Shown: positions 12,002-22,440, numbered from the stretch's first letter. The stretch: 64,000 bases of DNA from Protonemura montana (GCA_947568835.1 CANOQG010000003.1:434001-498000); one strand, 5' to 3'. Made by a program: numbers and translations. Notes: generated from the letters alone by a model not told the origin.

Positions 12002-15000
12002 TTAGGAGGAGGAGGAGGCGTCCATTGGAACTTCTTCATCCGCATCCGAAACAGCGAGTTGACTAAGCGACTGCTCAAGGGCCTGCTGGTCAGCCTCTTG
12101 ATAGCCACTACGCGAGGAAGGATCCGCTGCCTGGTGGTCCGGCGCATGAATCTCGAGCACCTCCTGGTACACGATGTTCTTGGTGAAGGTGGTGTTGCTC
12201 GAGACGATCAACTTGCCCTGCGCCTCGTTACCGGCGACTGCCACGAAGATCGAGTCCAAAGAGCGAGCCCGAGAAAGCGCCACGTATAGCTGACCGTGTC
12301 CGAATACTGGTTTTTCTAAATTAATTCCCACCCTCTTTAAAGATTGACCTTGGGCTTTGTTGATTGTCATGGCGAATGCCAGACGGATCGGAAACTGGCG
12401 CCTTGTCATCGTAAAGGGCATGCCAATGTCCGAGGGAGTTAAATTGACTCTACATAGGAAAGTGCGTCGTCCCGCACAGCGCCCTCCGATGATCCTGCAG
12501 TCGATCACGTGCTCGTGGAGTGCAACAACGCTGAGTCGAGTCCCATTGCATAGGCCGGCTCTCACGTCGACGTTCCTCATGAGCATCACGATTGCATGAA
12601 CTTTCAGACGAAGCTTGTGCGGTGGCATCCCGGATGGCGTTAATGAATTTAGATATTCTACGGGATAATCGGTAGCCAAAACGTCGCCATCTTCGCCTTC
12701 ACTGACATCGACAGTGTCGGCGCTGCAGTATTCGAACACGTCACCTTCGAGGCGCTCAAGAACGTTGTCATTGATGTTCAAAGACTCCACGTTCTTCGGG
12801 CAGAGGATGGCATGGTCTTGCATCACGGCCATCTCGGCAGCACTAATGCTCGTGCCGAAGACGGCGTCAATGACGCAGTCCACGACGCATTGGACAGGTA
12901 ATGCGATGGTGTCATCCGGGAGGTGGCAGTCATTCAAAATCTCGCCGTTTCCGACACGCAAGAGCCACTCGACGAACTCTACTTCGCCTGGGTTGGCGCG
13001 CATGTTCGCGCGCAGCTCGAGGGTGCGGAACAACGACCAAAGCGCGCCACGCTTAATGCATTGCTCGACAATGGTCGTTCGGTTGCCATTTCGAACGACT
13101 GGGAGGCACTGCCTAAAATCCCCGCCGATAACGATCACCTTTCCGCCGAACGGACGCTCATCGTTTGTCACGTCTCTTAGCGTCCGCTCGATCACGTTCA
13201 GGGCCAGCAGAGGCGCCATGGGTCCTTCATCCAAGATGATGACCTTGGCCGCCCTCAGCGAAGCGCCCTCGGCGGAGTTGGGCTTCACGCCAGACGTGCT
13301 GTTTTCCACAATCGGAACAGGCAATCGAAATCGCGAGTGGCAGGTCCTCCCTCCCTTCAGTAACGTCGCCGCAATGCCCGTCCACGCGACGGCCACGGCT
13401 CGCTCGCCTCGGGCTCGCAGCGTGCTGATGAGGGTGTTGTATAGGAAGGTCTTCCCGCTGCCGCCCGGGCCGTCCAGGTAGAAGCACCTCTGCTCGGCGT
13501 TCGGGTCGTCGATTGCTGCCATCACCGCGTCGAATGCCACGCGCTGCCTGCCGTTGAGCTTCACCACGTTCTCCTCGGCCTCTTCCCTTTCGGCGGTCTG
13601 GTCGAACTGCTCGTCGACAGCAACGATGACTGGCACTCGAGGCGCCGGCAAACCGATTTCGGCGTTGGTCAGGCGGTGTAGGGCAAGGACGGACTGGATG
13701 GAATTCAGGGCCAACTGTTCTGCCTCGATGGGGTCGTGTTCTCGGGCGAAATCTTCGCAGAAATCGCCCTTGAAACGCTCCCATAGAGACAGCGGGTCAA
13801 GAGGCTGACAGAACGCGCAAATGATAGCAAACAGCTGACGAAGTTCGTTTGGCATCTTTATAGCAACCGCCTCCTGCAGACATTTCTGCCACTCGTCGTC
13901 GTCCATTAGAAGGTTGCGTGCGATGGCAGCTTCCTTGAAGGTAGCGTAAACCCTACCCTGGAACGTGCGCACGTCCTCGAATGAGGTGGCGCCGGCGACG
14001 TGTAGCAAAAGGAGACGAAGATGGTATCGCTCGATCTGCCGGGGCGTCACGGAGTACATTCGGCTGATGATGGAGCCGGCACCTCGCTTTCGTGGCTTCC
14101 ACGCTTTGCCCTCGAAACGGAAGTGGTACGGGATGTCGATGTACTTGTACTGCCGTGCCGCCGGGTTGCTACTATTCAGCGCAAACCATGCCGTCAGCGT
14201 AGTCAGCGCAGCCCTGCCGCGTTCTGCTGCGGCTTCCTCGTCTCCAGGACGGAACGTGACCATGTGGTCACCCTCGAGGTGGATCGCCAAACGGATGATA
14301 GTGTGCGACTTTTCGTGCATTTCAAATCCGAAAATTCTCCACGCAGCCTCTTGGGGACTCACGTAGCGAGAGTCGATGAACTGTGAGACCTCGTCCCACA
14401 CCAACTCTTGCTGGGCACCGTGCGCTGGACGTGGCTCATGATCGCCCTCCGCGGGGACAGAGACGCGGAGCTGGACCCTGGCACAGTCGTGACCTTTGTA
14501 CACGTACTTGCACAGGTACTTGACCGTCTTCGCGGATCCACAGTGCTCGATGTTCAGGTGGCAGTCAAACTTGGAGCTTAAGTACTTGTTGTAAGGCACT
14601 ACGTCTCGGTTGTCGACCACTCTTCCTGAGATGGTATGCGTCTGCCCGCTCTCTCGACGGCGATAGACGGTGAAACCCCCCTCGTTGACCACAGTCACAT
14701 CTGTGAACGACTTGGGGAACTTCTTCTTACACTTTCCGTCCTCCATGCACACAGAGGACATGTTCCGAGCGCCGCACGGGCCGTGGATCATCGACGACAC
14801 GATGACCTTGTGCAGTCTCTCCTCGGTCACCGGATCGGGCAACTCGGCACAGATAAGTGCGTCTACCTCCTCGGGAGTGCGGATCTTGTCCTCGTCGCGA
14901 AGGATTACCAGGATGTGAGCGTGAGGGAGTCCACGTTTTTGGAACTCGATCACGTGGAAGTGAGCCATGGGAACGCCCAGCACGTGCCTCTTGGTGAGAT

Positions 15001-17479
15001 CAGACATGAGCTCCTTGAGTTTAAGTTGGAATACTCGCGCGGTGAGATCGGGTCGGTCTTCTGCCCTTTCGTACGCCGCTAGGCTCGTCTGAATCTCAGG
15101 CCACTTCGGATTACACGTCATAGTAAGGAAAAGATCGGGTTTTCCAAACTTGGTGACGATACTCATAGCGTCTTGATATAGCTGCTGGCAATGCCTGGGG
15201 CTTCCGATGAAACTGGAAGGCAGAATCACCATCTTCCCGACATTGCAGCCCTGCCGCTCAGCACGGTTCGCCAAGTGGTCCATGAGCCCACTGTAGAGTT
15301 CGGCGCGCAGCGTTTTCTGGTTCCTGATGACGAACTCAAGGCGATTGCCCTCAACCTTGATATAGGCGTCTACCATAAACTGCTGCGTCAGCTTGCCGGC
15401 GTGCAGCACTGGATGGAAGGCGCCGACACGCTCGTGGAGTCGATGGCTATAAAACTCCATTAGAGTGACGACGCTGTGCTTAGATTGCCTGGTGTGCGGC
15501 ATACCTCGTTGCCAGCCGGGTTCTCCACGTGGGAACAACAGCACGTAGCTGAGCGGATCCGTGTTGGGCGACAGGACAGACAGCTGCTCAATAAATCCGC
15601 CACGAGTATGGATACGAATATCACGTCCTAGAGGAGGCATGCCACCGTCAACGCTCTGATAAACAACGGCCACCTCGTGGGCCGTAGGATTTTCGTACAG
15701 CCGCCGTCGGTCATCCACGAAACGCAGTTCGGCCATGACCTCGGGTCGCCCCTCGGCAGCTGCACGGATCCTGTCGTCGGCCTCCACCTGACCTAACGTT
15801 TTAAGCCCTTGGGCAAAAGGATTTATTTCGCGAACCAGCGCGTCCAGCTCATGAAGCAGGTTGGGTAGCAGATTAGCATTCTGGCGCCTGTCCATTCGAT
15901 GCGTCTTCGCTTGTTCCGCGTCAAGAAAGTACAGGTGCGAATAGAGGGGATTCTGCACCGCCTGCCCCATATGGCCGATCCTATGCTGGATGTAGCCATG
16001 GACACGAAAACAGTATGTGCCACGGCCCTGGGGGATGTCCGTCTTAACTCCGACTGAAGCGAAGGAGAGCGAACTGTTGTACGACCGGATGTTTTTGCGG
16101 AAGTTCTTAGACTCGCAATGATCTCCGGTCAGCAACGCATGCATTAAATCGGGATACGCGAGGAGAGGCTCGAGGATTACGTTGCCCGAGTGACAACAGA
16201 GTTTGTAAATTTTGTCAGAAGGACGCTCTCCTGCGAAGTACAGAGCGCCGCACACCCTGCATACTTCGTCCATTCTGCCGCAGTGAAAAATGGCGACGTC
16301 AGCGACGTCTTGCCGTGCAGCCTCCAAGTGGAAAGGATGAAGGTTCACTGGAGCAAGATCAGGTTCGAACTGATCGTCTGCCACGTCAATAGCCTCGACC
16401 GCGACTCGCTGGCTTTGCTCTAGTTCAGCCTCTTGGGCGCGTTGAGACGCCTCCTCCTCAGCGCGCTGAGAGACTTCCACTTCGAATGCCGCGAGCTTAT
16501 CCCTGGTCTCTATATTTCGACGCTGCTGAGATCGCTCCCGCGCGGCGACTAATCGGCTCTCGCGCGCCTCTGTAGTCTCATGCTGCCTTTCACACTGCGT
16601 TTGAACTGCCTTCTGGCTTAATCGCTGAAGGCGCTGTTCCTCAGCTTCGTCGCTCAAGCGGCGACGCTTGAACTCTGCCATAAGGGCTAGTCGCTGAAGG
16701 CGCTGTTCGTCAGCTTCGTTACTCAAGCGGCGACGCTTTGACTCTGCCATAAGGGCTAGTCGCTGAAGGCGCTGTTCGTCAGCTTCGTCACTCAAGCGGC
16801 AACGCTTTGACTCTGCCTTAAGGGCTAGTCGCTGAAGGCGCTGTTCTTCCGTACATTTTGCCAAGCGGAGGCGCTCAGACTCGGCCTTTTTAGCAAGAAG
16901 CTGTAGGCGTCGTCCCTCAGAAGCTTCGTCTAGTCGTCGACGCTTCGACTCGGCAACCTGAGCCAGACGCAGAAGACGCTGGGCCTCATCCTCAGCCTTT
17001 CTGCGCTGGCGAGCATTTCTAGCTTTTTCCGCTAGTCGGGCACTCCGTTCGTTTGCTGCTACTTGCACGTTCTTATCCTCTTGGAGCTGGCCAACTGAAT
17101 TTTCCAGGATCTGAGTCTGGTCAAGGGATGGGAGTATAGACGGCAAATTGTCGGAAAAGGAATGCATATAGCGGCTTGTAGAGGGTTGATCATAAAAAGC
17201 TGGAAGAGAAGCGGGGGCGGCCTGTTCTAATAATGAATCATGCTTTAAGACACTCACCGGGGCTTCTCTAAGAACAGCGGAAAGAAAAGGACGCTGCTCG
17301 TCGAGCGTCGACGTCGACGGGCTTGCAGTCGCCTGATGGTCGGCGTGCTCGGCCGTCTCTCTCGTCCTCGCTCTCTCGTCAGCAGCAGCCCTTTTCCTCG
17401 CCGCCGCGCTCTCCGCTCTTGCCGTTGCACCTTTCCCGCCCTTCCGAGACGTCAGATTTACACGCTTCTTGGGTGGCAT
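12002..17479 (-). CDS. Helitron RepHel replicase/helicase, copy 1 (1825 aa)
   Basis: Rolling-circle transposase with fused PIF1-type 5'-3' helicase. Residues 1-150 are basic and low-complexity. About 150-350 is a charged coiled coil with a 23-residue repeat. About 407-430 is a Cys/His cluster (C407-x2-C410, C428-C429-H430) typical of Helitron N-termini. The Rep nuclease core follows: T-M-T-C-N-P-K-W at 786-793, the HUH motif P-H-A-H at 852-855, and two tyrosines Y988 and Y992 in K-Y-L-C-K-Y. These catalyse strand nicking and 5' covalent attachment. The helicase begins near 1305, with Walker A G-P-G-G-S-G-K-T at 1337-1344, Walker B L-D-E-G-P-M at 1416-1421 (many Helitrons have D-E-A-P-M), G-G-D-F-R-Q at 1452-1457 and V-A-L-S-R-A-R at 1733-1739. 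The start is the first ATG after an in-frame stop (17501-17503). All key residues are present and the frame is unbroken, so it may be active. It has one more terminal Ser than copies 2-4. Confidence 0.97.
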   Translation of the reverse strand: MPPKKRVNLTSRKGGKGATARAESAAARKRAAADERARTRETAEHADHQATASPSTSTLDEQRPFLSAVLREAPVSVLKHDSLLEQAAPASLPAFYDQPSTSRYMHSFSDNLPSILPSLDQTQILENSVGQLQEDKNVQVAANERSARLAEKARNARQRRKAEDEAQRLLRLAQVAESKRRRLDEASEGRRLQLLAKKAESERLRLAKCTEEQRLQRLALKAESKRCRLSDEADEQRLQRLALMAESKRRRLSNEADEQRLQRLALMAEFKRRRLSDEAEEQRLQRLSQKAVQTQCERQHETTEARESRLVAARERSQQRRNIETRDKLAAFEVEVSQRAEEEASQRAQEAELEQSQRVAVEAIDVADDQFEPDLAPVNLHPFHLEAARQDVADVAIFHCGRMDEVCRVCGALYFAGERPSDKIYKLCCHSGNVILEPLLAYPDLMHALLTGDHCESKNFRKNIRSYNSSLSFASVGVKTDIPQGRGTYCFRVHGYIQHRIGHMGQAVQNPLYSHLYFLDAEQAKTHRMDRRQNANLLPNLLHELDALVREINPFAQGLKTLGQVEADDRIRAAAEGRPEVMAELRFVDDRRRLYENPTAHEVAVVYQSVDGGMPPLGRDIRIHTRGGFIEQLSVLSPNTDPLSYVLLFPRGEPGWQRGMPHTRQSKHSVVTLMEFYSHRLHERVGAFHPVLHAGKLTQQFMVDAYIKVEGNRLEFVIRNQKTLRAELYSGLMDHLANRAERQGCNVGKMVILPSSFIGSPRHCQQLYQDAMSIVTKFGKPDLFLTMTCNPKWPEIQTSLAAYERAEDRPDLTARVFQLKLKELMSDLTKRHVLGVPMAHFHVIEFQKRGLPHAHILVILRDEDKIRTPEEVDALICAELPDPVTEERLHKVIVSSMIHGPCGARNMSSVCMEDGKCKKKFPKSFTDVTVVNEGGFTVYRRRESGQTHTISGRVVDNRDVVPYNKYLSSKFDCHLNIEHCGSAKTVKYLCKYVYKGHDCARVQLRVSVPAEGDHEPRPAHGAQQELVWDEVSQFIDSRYVSPQEAAWRIFGFEMHEKSHTIIRLAIHLEGDHMVTFRPGDEEAAAERGRAALTTLTAWFALNSSNPAARQYKYIDIPYHFRFEGKAWKPRKRGAGSIISRMYSVTPRQIERYHLRLLLLHVAGATSFEDVRTFQGRVYATFKEAAIARNLLMDDDEWQKCLQEAVAIKMPNELRQLFAIICAFCQPLDPLSLWERFKGDFCEDFAREHDPIEAEQLALNSIQSVLALHRLTNAEIGLPAPRVPVIVAVDEQFDQTAEREEAEENVVKLNGRQRVAFDAVMAAIDDPNAEQRCFYLDGPGGSGKTFLYNTLISTLRARGERAVAVAWTGIAATLLKGGRTCHSRFRLPVPIVENSTSGVKPNSAEGASLRAAKVIILDEGPMAPLLALNVIERTLRDVTNDERPFGGKVIVIGGDFRQCLPVVRNGNRTTIVEQCIKRGALWSLFRTLELRANMRANPGEVEFVEWLLRVGNGEILNDCHLPDDTIALPVQCVVDCVIDAVFGTSISAAEMAVMQDHAILCPKNVESLNINDNVLERLEGDVFEYCSADTVDVSEGEDGDVLATDYPVEYLNSLTPSGMPPHKLRLKVHAIVMLMRNVDVRAGLCNGTRLSVVALHEHVIDCRIIGGRCAGRRTFLCRVNLTPSDIGMPFTMTRRQFPIRLAFAMTINKAQGQSLKRVGINLEKPVFGHGQLYVALSRARSLDSIFVAVAGNEAQGKLIVSSNTTFTKNIVYQEVLEIHAPDHQAADPSSRSGYQEADQQALEQSLSQLAVSDADEEVPMDASSSS
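16619..16870 (-). repeat. 69-bp coding repeat in the RepHel coiled coil
   Basis: Within RepHel residues about 204-287, a 23-residue unit of the form E-Q-R-L-Q-R-L-A-L-x-A-E-S-K-R-R-R-L-S repeats three to four times. At DNA level the unit is about 69 bp, with CGCTGAAGGCGCTGTTC-type words recurring. Leucine spacing and alternating Arg/Glu suggest a long helix for oligomerisation or nucleic-acid binding. The degenerate flanking units extend the pattern to about residue 150. Confidence 0.88.
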
Positions 17480-18683
17480 CTGTGTAAAGAAAGCGAGGCT
17501 TTAGTAATGCCTAGCGTAGCCGAGCTGACGCGGGAATGGCTGAGCACGAACCGACCGCCATGTTCAATAAAAATGACCTCACGCAAATATCATGCCAGGC
17601 TAAATGTATGCTTTAATATGCACAACAATCACTTCAGTTTCTTTACAAAGAAATATGCTAATTTGCTTCGAATGCGAGCTTGGACGCCATGTTGAACACA
17701 CTTCTAATTGTTGGAACGGTGGGCATGGGAGGATTGGGGAGGGGGATGAGAATCGCGTCGAGCGATTGCATCATGTTACGTAAAAATGACGTCATGGAAA
17801 TATCCACAAGACGGGCAAAATGTATGCTTTCCAGTCTTGATGATGAACGATAATTTTAATAATTAAGAAGCTAAACGCTATAAAATCACTATAAATAATT
17901 GAATCACTTGATGATATCAGTGGTTGACTATTACTGGATATTGTGACATGCAAATTAAATCTGAAATAAGATTACCTTGAATAGCGACGAAATTCTTCCC
18001 CACAAGAGTGTTTCGCCGTGTAGGTAATCCGCACTCTCATGCTAGACTAACTGCTTTAGCAAATGGCGGTTGGCGAGCTTTGGGAGTGTGACTAATTGCC
18101 GAGCGTGGATGCCGATCAAAAAGCGGTAACCAACAACCCGCTACGTAAAATGACGTCACGCAAATTCAAACTTGAACACCACGCGCGACGATTTAAATTA
18201 CGTGCCATAAGAAGCTGTCGATGCTACACGCTGTAAATGAATGAAGCCAGAAGTCAAATTATTGTGGTCAGTGATCATAATAATGTGTCTTAAGAGGTTA
18301 ACTAATTAATTACGCGTTAAATCACTACTAAATTTATCTGAAAACTCATTAAAGAAACACAATTGAACACAAAATATGCACCTGTGCCTTTTTAAAGCCT
18401 TTTATGGGACCACCACCCAAAGAACTAAGAAAATGAATAAGAAAATATAGTTTTTGGCCCTTTCGATTTAAATAAGAATTTTGCCTCTTCACCAGTAGCT
18501 ACCCTATGCTCTGCGGGCATGCCCGATGGCCAGATCATTACTCAAATATGGCCCTAGTCCATAACCTAGGTCTTCAGACCTGGGATATATTTCTTTTTAA
18601 AATATATCTTTTAATGTACATTCAGAAGGCATTATTAAAGCCCATTGCCCAAAAGATGTAAAGATACAAACTGCTGATTTAAA
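17480..18683 (-). promoter_or_regulatory. RepHel upstream region with CRE and YY1-like motifs
   Basis: Three loosely similar segments lie upstream of the ATG. Each has a CRE or near-CRE: TGACCTCA at 17574-17581, TGACGTCA at 17787-17794 and TGACGTCA at 18151-18158, followed by GCAAAT or GAAAT. YY1-like AACATGGCG words lie on the minus strand at 17555-17564 and 17683-17693, and AAATGGCGG on the plus strand at 18061-18070. CRE plus YY1 sites without a clear TATA box is a common promoter style for mobile elements. Immediately before the ATG, the minus strand reads CTTTCTTTACACAG, a good splice acceptor, so a 5' exon may exist. A 12-base palindrome CGGGCATGCCCG lies at 18514-18525. Function is inferred. 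Confidence 0.55.
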
Positions 18684-20012
18684 ATAATCTGGATAGAGCA
18701 TAGGATCCAGCCAGCTGATCTCAAATAACATGGATAGAGCATAGGATCCAGCCAGCTGATCTCAAATAACCTGGATAGAGCATAGGATCCAGCCAGCTGA
18801 TCTCAAATAACCTGGATAGAGCATAGGATCCAGCCAGCTGATCTCAAATAACATGGATAGAGCATAGGATCCAGCCAGCTGATCTCAAATAACCTGAATA
18901 GAACATAGGATCCACCCAGCTGATCTCAAATAACCTGAAAAGAGCATAGAATCCAGTCAGCTGATCTCAAATAACCTGGATAGAGCATAGGATCCAGCTA
19001 GCTGATCTCAAATAACCTGGATAGAGCATAGGATCCAGCCAGCTGATCTCAAATAACCTGGATAGAGTATAGGATCCAGTCAGCTGATCTCAAATAACCT
19101 GGATAGAACATAGGATCCAGCCAGCTGATCTCAAATAACCTGGATAGAGCATAGGATCCAGCCAGCTAATCTCAAATAACCTGGATAGAGCATAGGATCC
19201 AGCTAGCTGATCTCAAATAACCTGGATAGAGCATAGGATCCAGCCAGCTGATCTCAAATAACCTGGATAGAGCATAGGATCCAGCCAGCTGATCTCAAAT
19301 AACCTGGATAGAGTATAGGATCCAGTCAGCTGATCTCAAATAACCTGGATAGAACATAGGATCCAGCCAGCTGATCTCAAATAACCTGGATAGAGCATAG
19401 GATCCAGCCAGCTAATCTCAAATAACCTGGATAGAGCATAGGATCCAGCTAGCTGATCTCAAATAACCTGGATAGAGCATAGGATCCAGCAAGCTGATCT
19501 CAAATAACCTGGATAGAGCATAGGATCCAGCCAGCTAATCTCAAATAACCTGGATAGAGCATAGGATCCAGCCAGCTGATCTCAAATAACCTGGATAGAG
19601 CATAGGATCCAGCCAGCTAATCTCAAATAACCTGGATAGACCATAGGATCCAGCCAGCTGATCTCAAATAACCTGGATAGAGCCTAGGATCCAGCCAGCT
19701 GATCTCAAATAACCTGGATAGAGCATAGGATCCAGCCAGCTGATCTCAAATAACCTGGATAGAGCATAGGATCCAGCCAGCTGATCTCAAATAACCTGGA
19801 TAGACCATAGGATCCAGCCAGCTGATCTCAAATAACCTGGATAGAGCCTAGGATCCAGCCAGCTGATCTCAAATAACCTGGATAGAGCATAGGATCCAGC
19901 CAGCTGATCTCAAATAACCTGGATAGAGCATAGGATCCAGCCAGCTGATCTCAAATAACCTGGATAGAGCATAGGATCCAGCCAGCTGATCTCAAATAAC
20001 ATGAATAGAGCT
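18684..20012. repeat. 41-bp minisatellite, about 32 copies
   Basis: Consensus includes GGATAGAGCATAGGATCC then AGCCAGCTGATCTCAAATAA. The period is exactly 41 bp and identity is very high. Each copy carries the palindromes GGATCC and CAGCTG. A higher-order pattern of five variant copies (205 bp) is visible, marked by the CTAGCTGAT variant at about 18998 and 19203 and again, six copies later, near 19449. The order of variants differs from the arrays in units 2 and 3. Confidence 0.97.
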
Positions 20013-20102
20013 CTAGATATAAAACCTGTAAAATCCGTATTCCATGCTGAGGTTGCTAGCAATAGAAATTAAACCCACAGGTGATTTGCATTGAAGTCAG
20101 AT
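20013..20102. repeat. Short fragment of module A before TATGC array 2
   Basis: The stretch AAATCCGTATTCCATGC to GATTTGCATTGAAGTC matches module A around 1041-1110 and 21337-21400. TATGC arrays therefore have A-derived sequence on both sides, implying that array and A were already repeated before the Helitron lodged among them. Confidence 0.8.
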
Positions 20103-21005
20103 TGCTATGCTTTGTTATTCTATGCTATGCTATGCTATGCTATGTTATGTTATGCTATGCTTTGCTATGCTATGCTTTGCTTTGCTTTGCTATGCTTTGC
20201 TATGCTATGCTATGCTTTGCTTTGCTATGCTATGCTATGCTATGCTTTGTTATTCTATGCTATGCTATGCTATGCTATGTTATGTTATGCTATGCTTTGC
20301 TATGCTTTGCTATGCTATGCTTTGCTATGCTTTGCTATGCTATGCTATGCTTTGATAAGCTATGCTATGCTATTCTATGCTATGCTTTGCTATGCTTTGC
20401 TATGCAATGCTTTGCTATGCTTTGCTATGCAATGCTTTGCTATGCTTTGCTATGCTTTGCTATGCTATGCTATGCTTTGCTATGCTATGCTATGCTATGC
20501 TATGCTATGCTATGCTATGCTATGCTTTGCTATGCTTTGCTATGCTTTGATAAGCTATGCTTTGCTATTCTATGCTATGCTTTGCTATGCTTTGCTATGC
20601 TTAGCTATGCTATGCTTTGCTATGCTTTGCTATGCTATGCTTTGCTATGCTTTGCTATGCTATGCTTTGCTATGCTCTGCTATGCTTTGCTATGCTATGC
20701 TTTGCTATGCTTTGCTATGCTATGCTTTGCTATGCTATGCTATGCTATGCTATGTTATGTTATGCTATGCTTTGCTTTTCTATGCTATGCTATGCTATGC
20801 TATGCTATGCAATGCTATGCTCTGCTATGCTATGCTTTGATAAGCTATGCTATGCTTTGCTTTGCTTTGCTATGCTATGCTATGCTTTGCTATGCTATGC
20901 TATGCTATGCTATGCTATGCTATGCTTTGCTATGCTATGCTATGCTTTGCTATGCTATGCTATGCTTTGCTATGCTATGCTATGCTTTGCTGTGCTATGC
21001 TATGC
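20103..21005 (+). repeat. TATGC pentanucleotide array, unit 2
   Basis: About 900 bp of CTATG pentamers, richer in CTTTG than array 1, with TTATG doublets and the CTTTGATAAG variant. The last ~770 bp (from about 20234) reappear as the right-hand part of the array in unit 4. Confidence 0.97.
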
Positions 21006-22440
21006 CAAATGTTCAGGACAGCCTTTAAAATTGCCAAAGAAATTGTGAATGCATTGTTTTTCGCATTCAAAACAATTAATAGGTACCTTGATATAGGTAC
21101 CAATTACGTATTTGCGCGGTAAAAAAAAAAAAAAATTAAATAAAAATGTTCTCACTAAACACTTTGCGTTTGAAAACCTGTTGCTAATTCACGGCAGTCT
21201 TGAAAATTATAATTTTTTTCACGGCTTCTTACGTCGATGCAAAAGAATTGTCACCTGTTTTTGCGATCTGTCACTCAAAATCAAGATTTGTCGGAATAAT
21301 CTCTAAAAAACATGTTTAGTATAGTTTGGTTGTTAAGAAATCCATATTCCATGCTTAGGTTGCTAGCAATGGAAAGTTAACCCACAGGTGATTTGCATAA
21401 AAGTCGGAAATATCATTTCCGTTTGAAATTGGTGGTGGAATCTTGTCTAGGTTGGGGTTGAATAGTATGCGTCGTATTTGAACAATTTCGGCTTAAATCG
21501 GCAAGATGTTTATACCTTTATGAAACACAATTAAACTAAAGAAATTCAATTGAACACAAAATGTGCAATAAAAATACAATTTTTACGCCTGTAAAGAGTC
21601 AAACTTTTTCCTTACCTACCTGTTTCATATGAAGTGGCATTTGGAATCCTGTCAAATCGCCGTATGACATCAACTCACCTTAAAAATGTCGCGTTTCATA
21701 TCATGCTTCGAAATCATGTACAAATTATAACCATTTCCTGTCGTTTTTGACCGATTTTCGCCAAAAACAAAGGGGTTTTAGTAGATAGTTTGACATTTCA
21801 ACCCATTTTGACATTTAATTTGGCCTGATAATCCACTGCTGAGAAGATACATTCACGATTTCGTACACCTTGCTGTGGTGTCAAAATAGCAAACAATTGA
21901 TTAAAGCTGTCAGTGTATTAGCAAAATTAATTCTTTTTCACGTAAAACGATCGCAATTGAATGTGTTTTCGCTCAATTACATCAACAACTTTATTACGAA
22001 TGCATGAAAAATCACCGCAAAGCTCGAGGCTAGAAAAACTTGAGTATTAAAATAGTTATAAAATCGAGCTGCATCGCCTGGCTCTGAGATATCTTGCCGT
22101 CATATTTAGCAACTTTTCACCATGAAAACGATTTTTAATCGCTGTGAAAATGTCGCACGCCAATGTAAAAGTTAATTCTGAAAAATTCTAGCCCATTTTC
22201 GTACGTTTTGAGTCGAATTTCGCAATTTCTATAAACAGTAGAGCGGCCGGTCACATCCCAGCCACCTACCTACCCACAAACTAAAAAGTTGAACATCACA
22301 ATTTTAAAGCTTTTATATAAGGTTAACTAGCAGTACCCGCTGCCTAACGGCACCTAACGATTTTGAGGGAGTGGGCATTTTGGTTTAAACGTGTCTCGAG
22401 TTTTCTTTGATGCCCTATCCAAAGCCTCCTAAAAGGACCA
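21006..22440. repeat. Module A, unit 2 (long form)
   Basis: Begins CCAAATGTTC and ends CCTAACGGCACC plus the array-linked tail. It lacks the internal duplication of copy 1 but has a 95-bp A-tailed insertion near its start. It is nearly identical to the copies at 39392 and 53287. Confidence 0.87.
21050..21144 (+). repeat. 95-bp A-tailed insertion in module A
   Basis: Compared with unit 1, which reads GAAATTGTGAAAATGTTCTC straight through, units 2-4 have an extra ~95 bp here. It contains two GGTACC sites 14 bp apart, ends in a 15-A run and TTAAATAAA, and recurs at about 39436 and 53331. The A-rich end suggests retroposition, but a deletion in unit 1 would look the same. Confidence 0.6.

Larger units (their letters stand above)
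9414..20012 (-). mobile_element. Helitron, unit 1 (approximate extent)
   Basis: Sequence between two breaks in A-homology: left, after CTAACGGCACC; right, before AAATCCGTATTCC, where A-like sequence resumes. It encloses one RepHel gene on the minus strand, so the element's 5' end is at the right and its 3' end at the left. It also carries three tandem-repeat blocks. Helitrons transpose by rolling-circle replication, begin TC and end CTRR after a hairpin. Neither terminus could be fixed: the best 3' candidate is at 9505-9526, and ATCTAGAGCTC near 20010-20020 on the minus strand is a weak 5' candidate. The true element may be smaller. Confidence 0.6.

Noticed and set aside
12059-17695. Plus-strand frames of 60-255 codons and a minus-strand 185-codon frame inside RepHel
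   Set aside because: They are shadows of a long, GC-rich coding gene on the minus strand with clear catalytic motifs in one frame, and they repeat identically in each unit.
18684-20012. CRISPR-like array of regularly spaced repeats
   Set aside because: The repeats are contiguous 41-bp units with no unique spacers, the sequence is eukaryotic and no cas gene is present.
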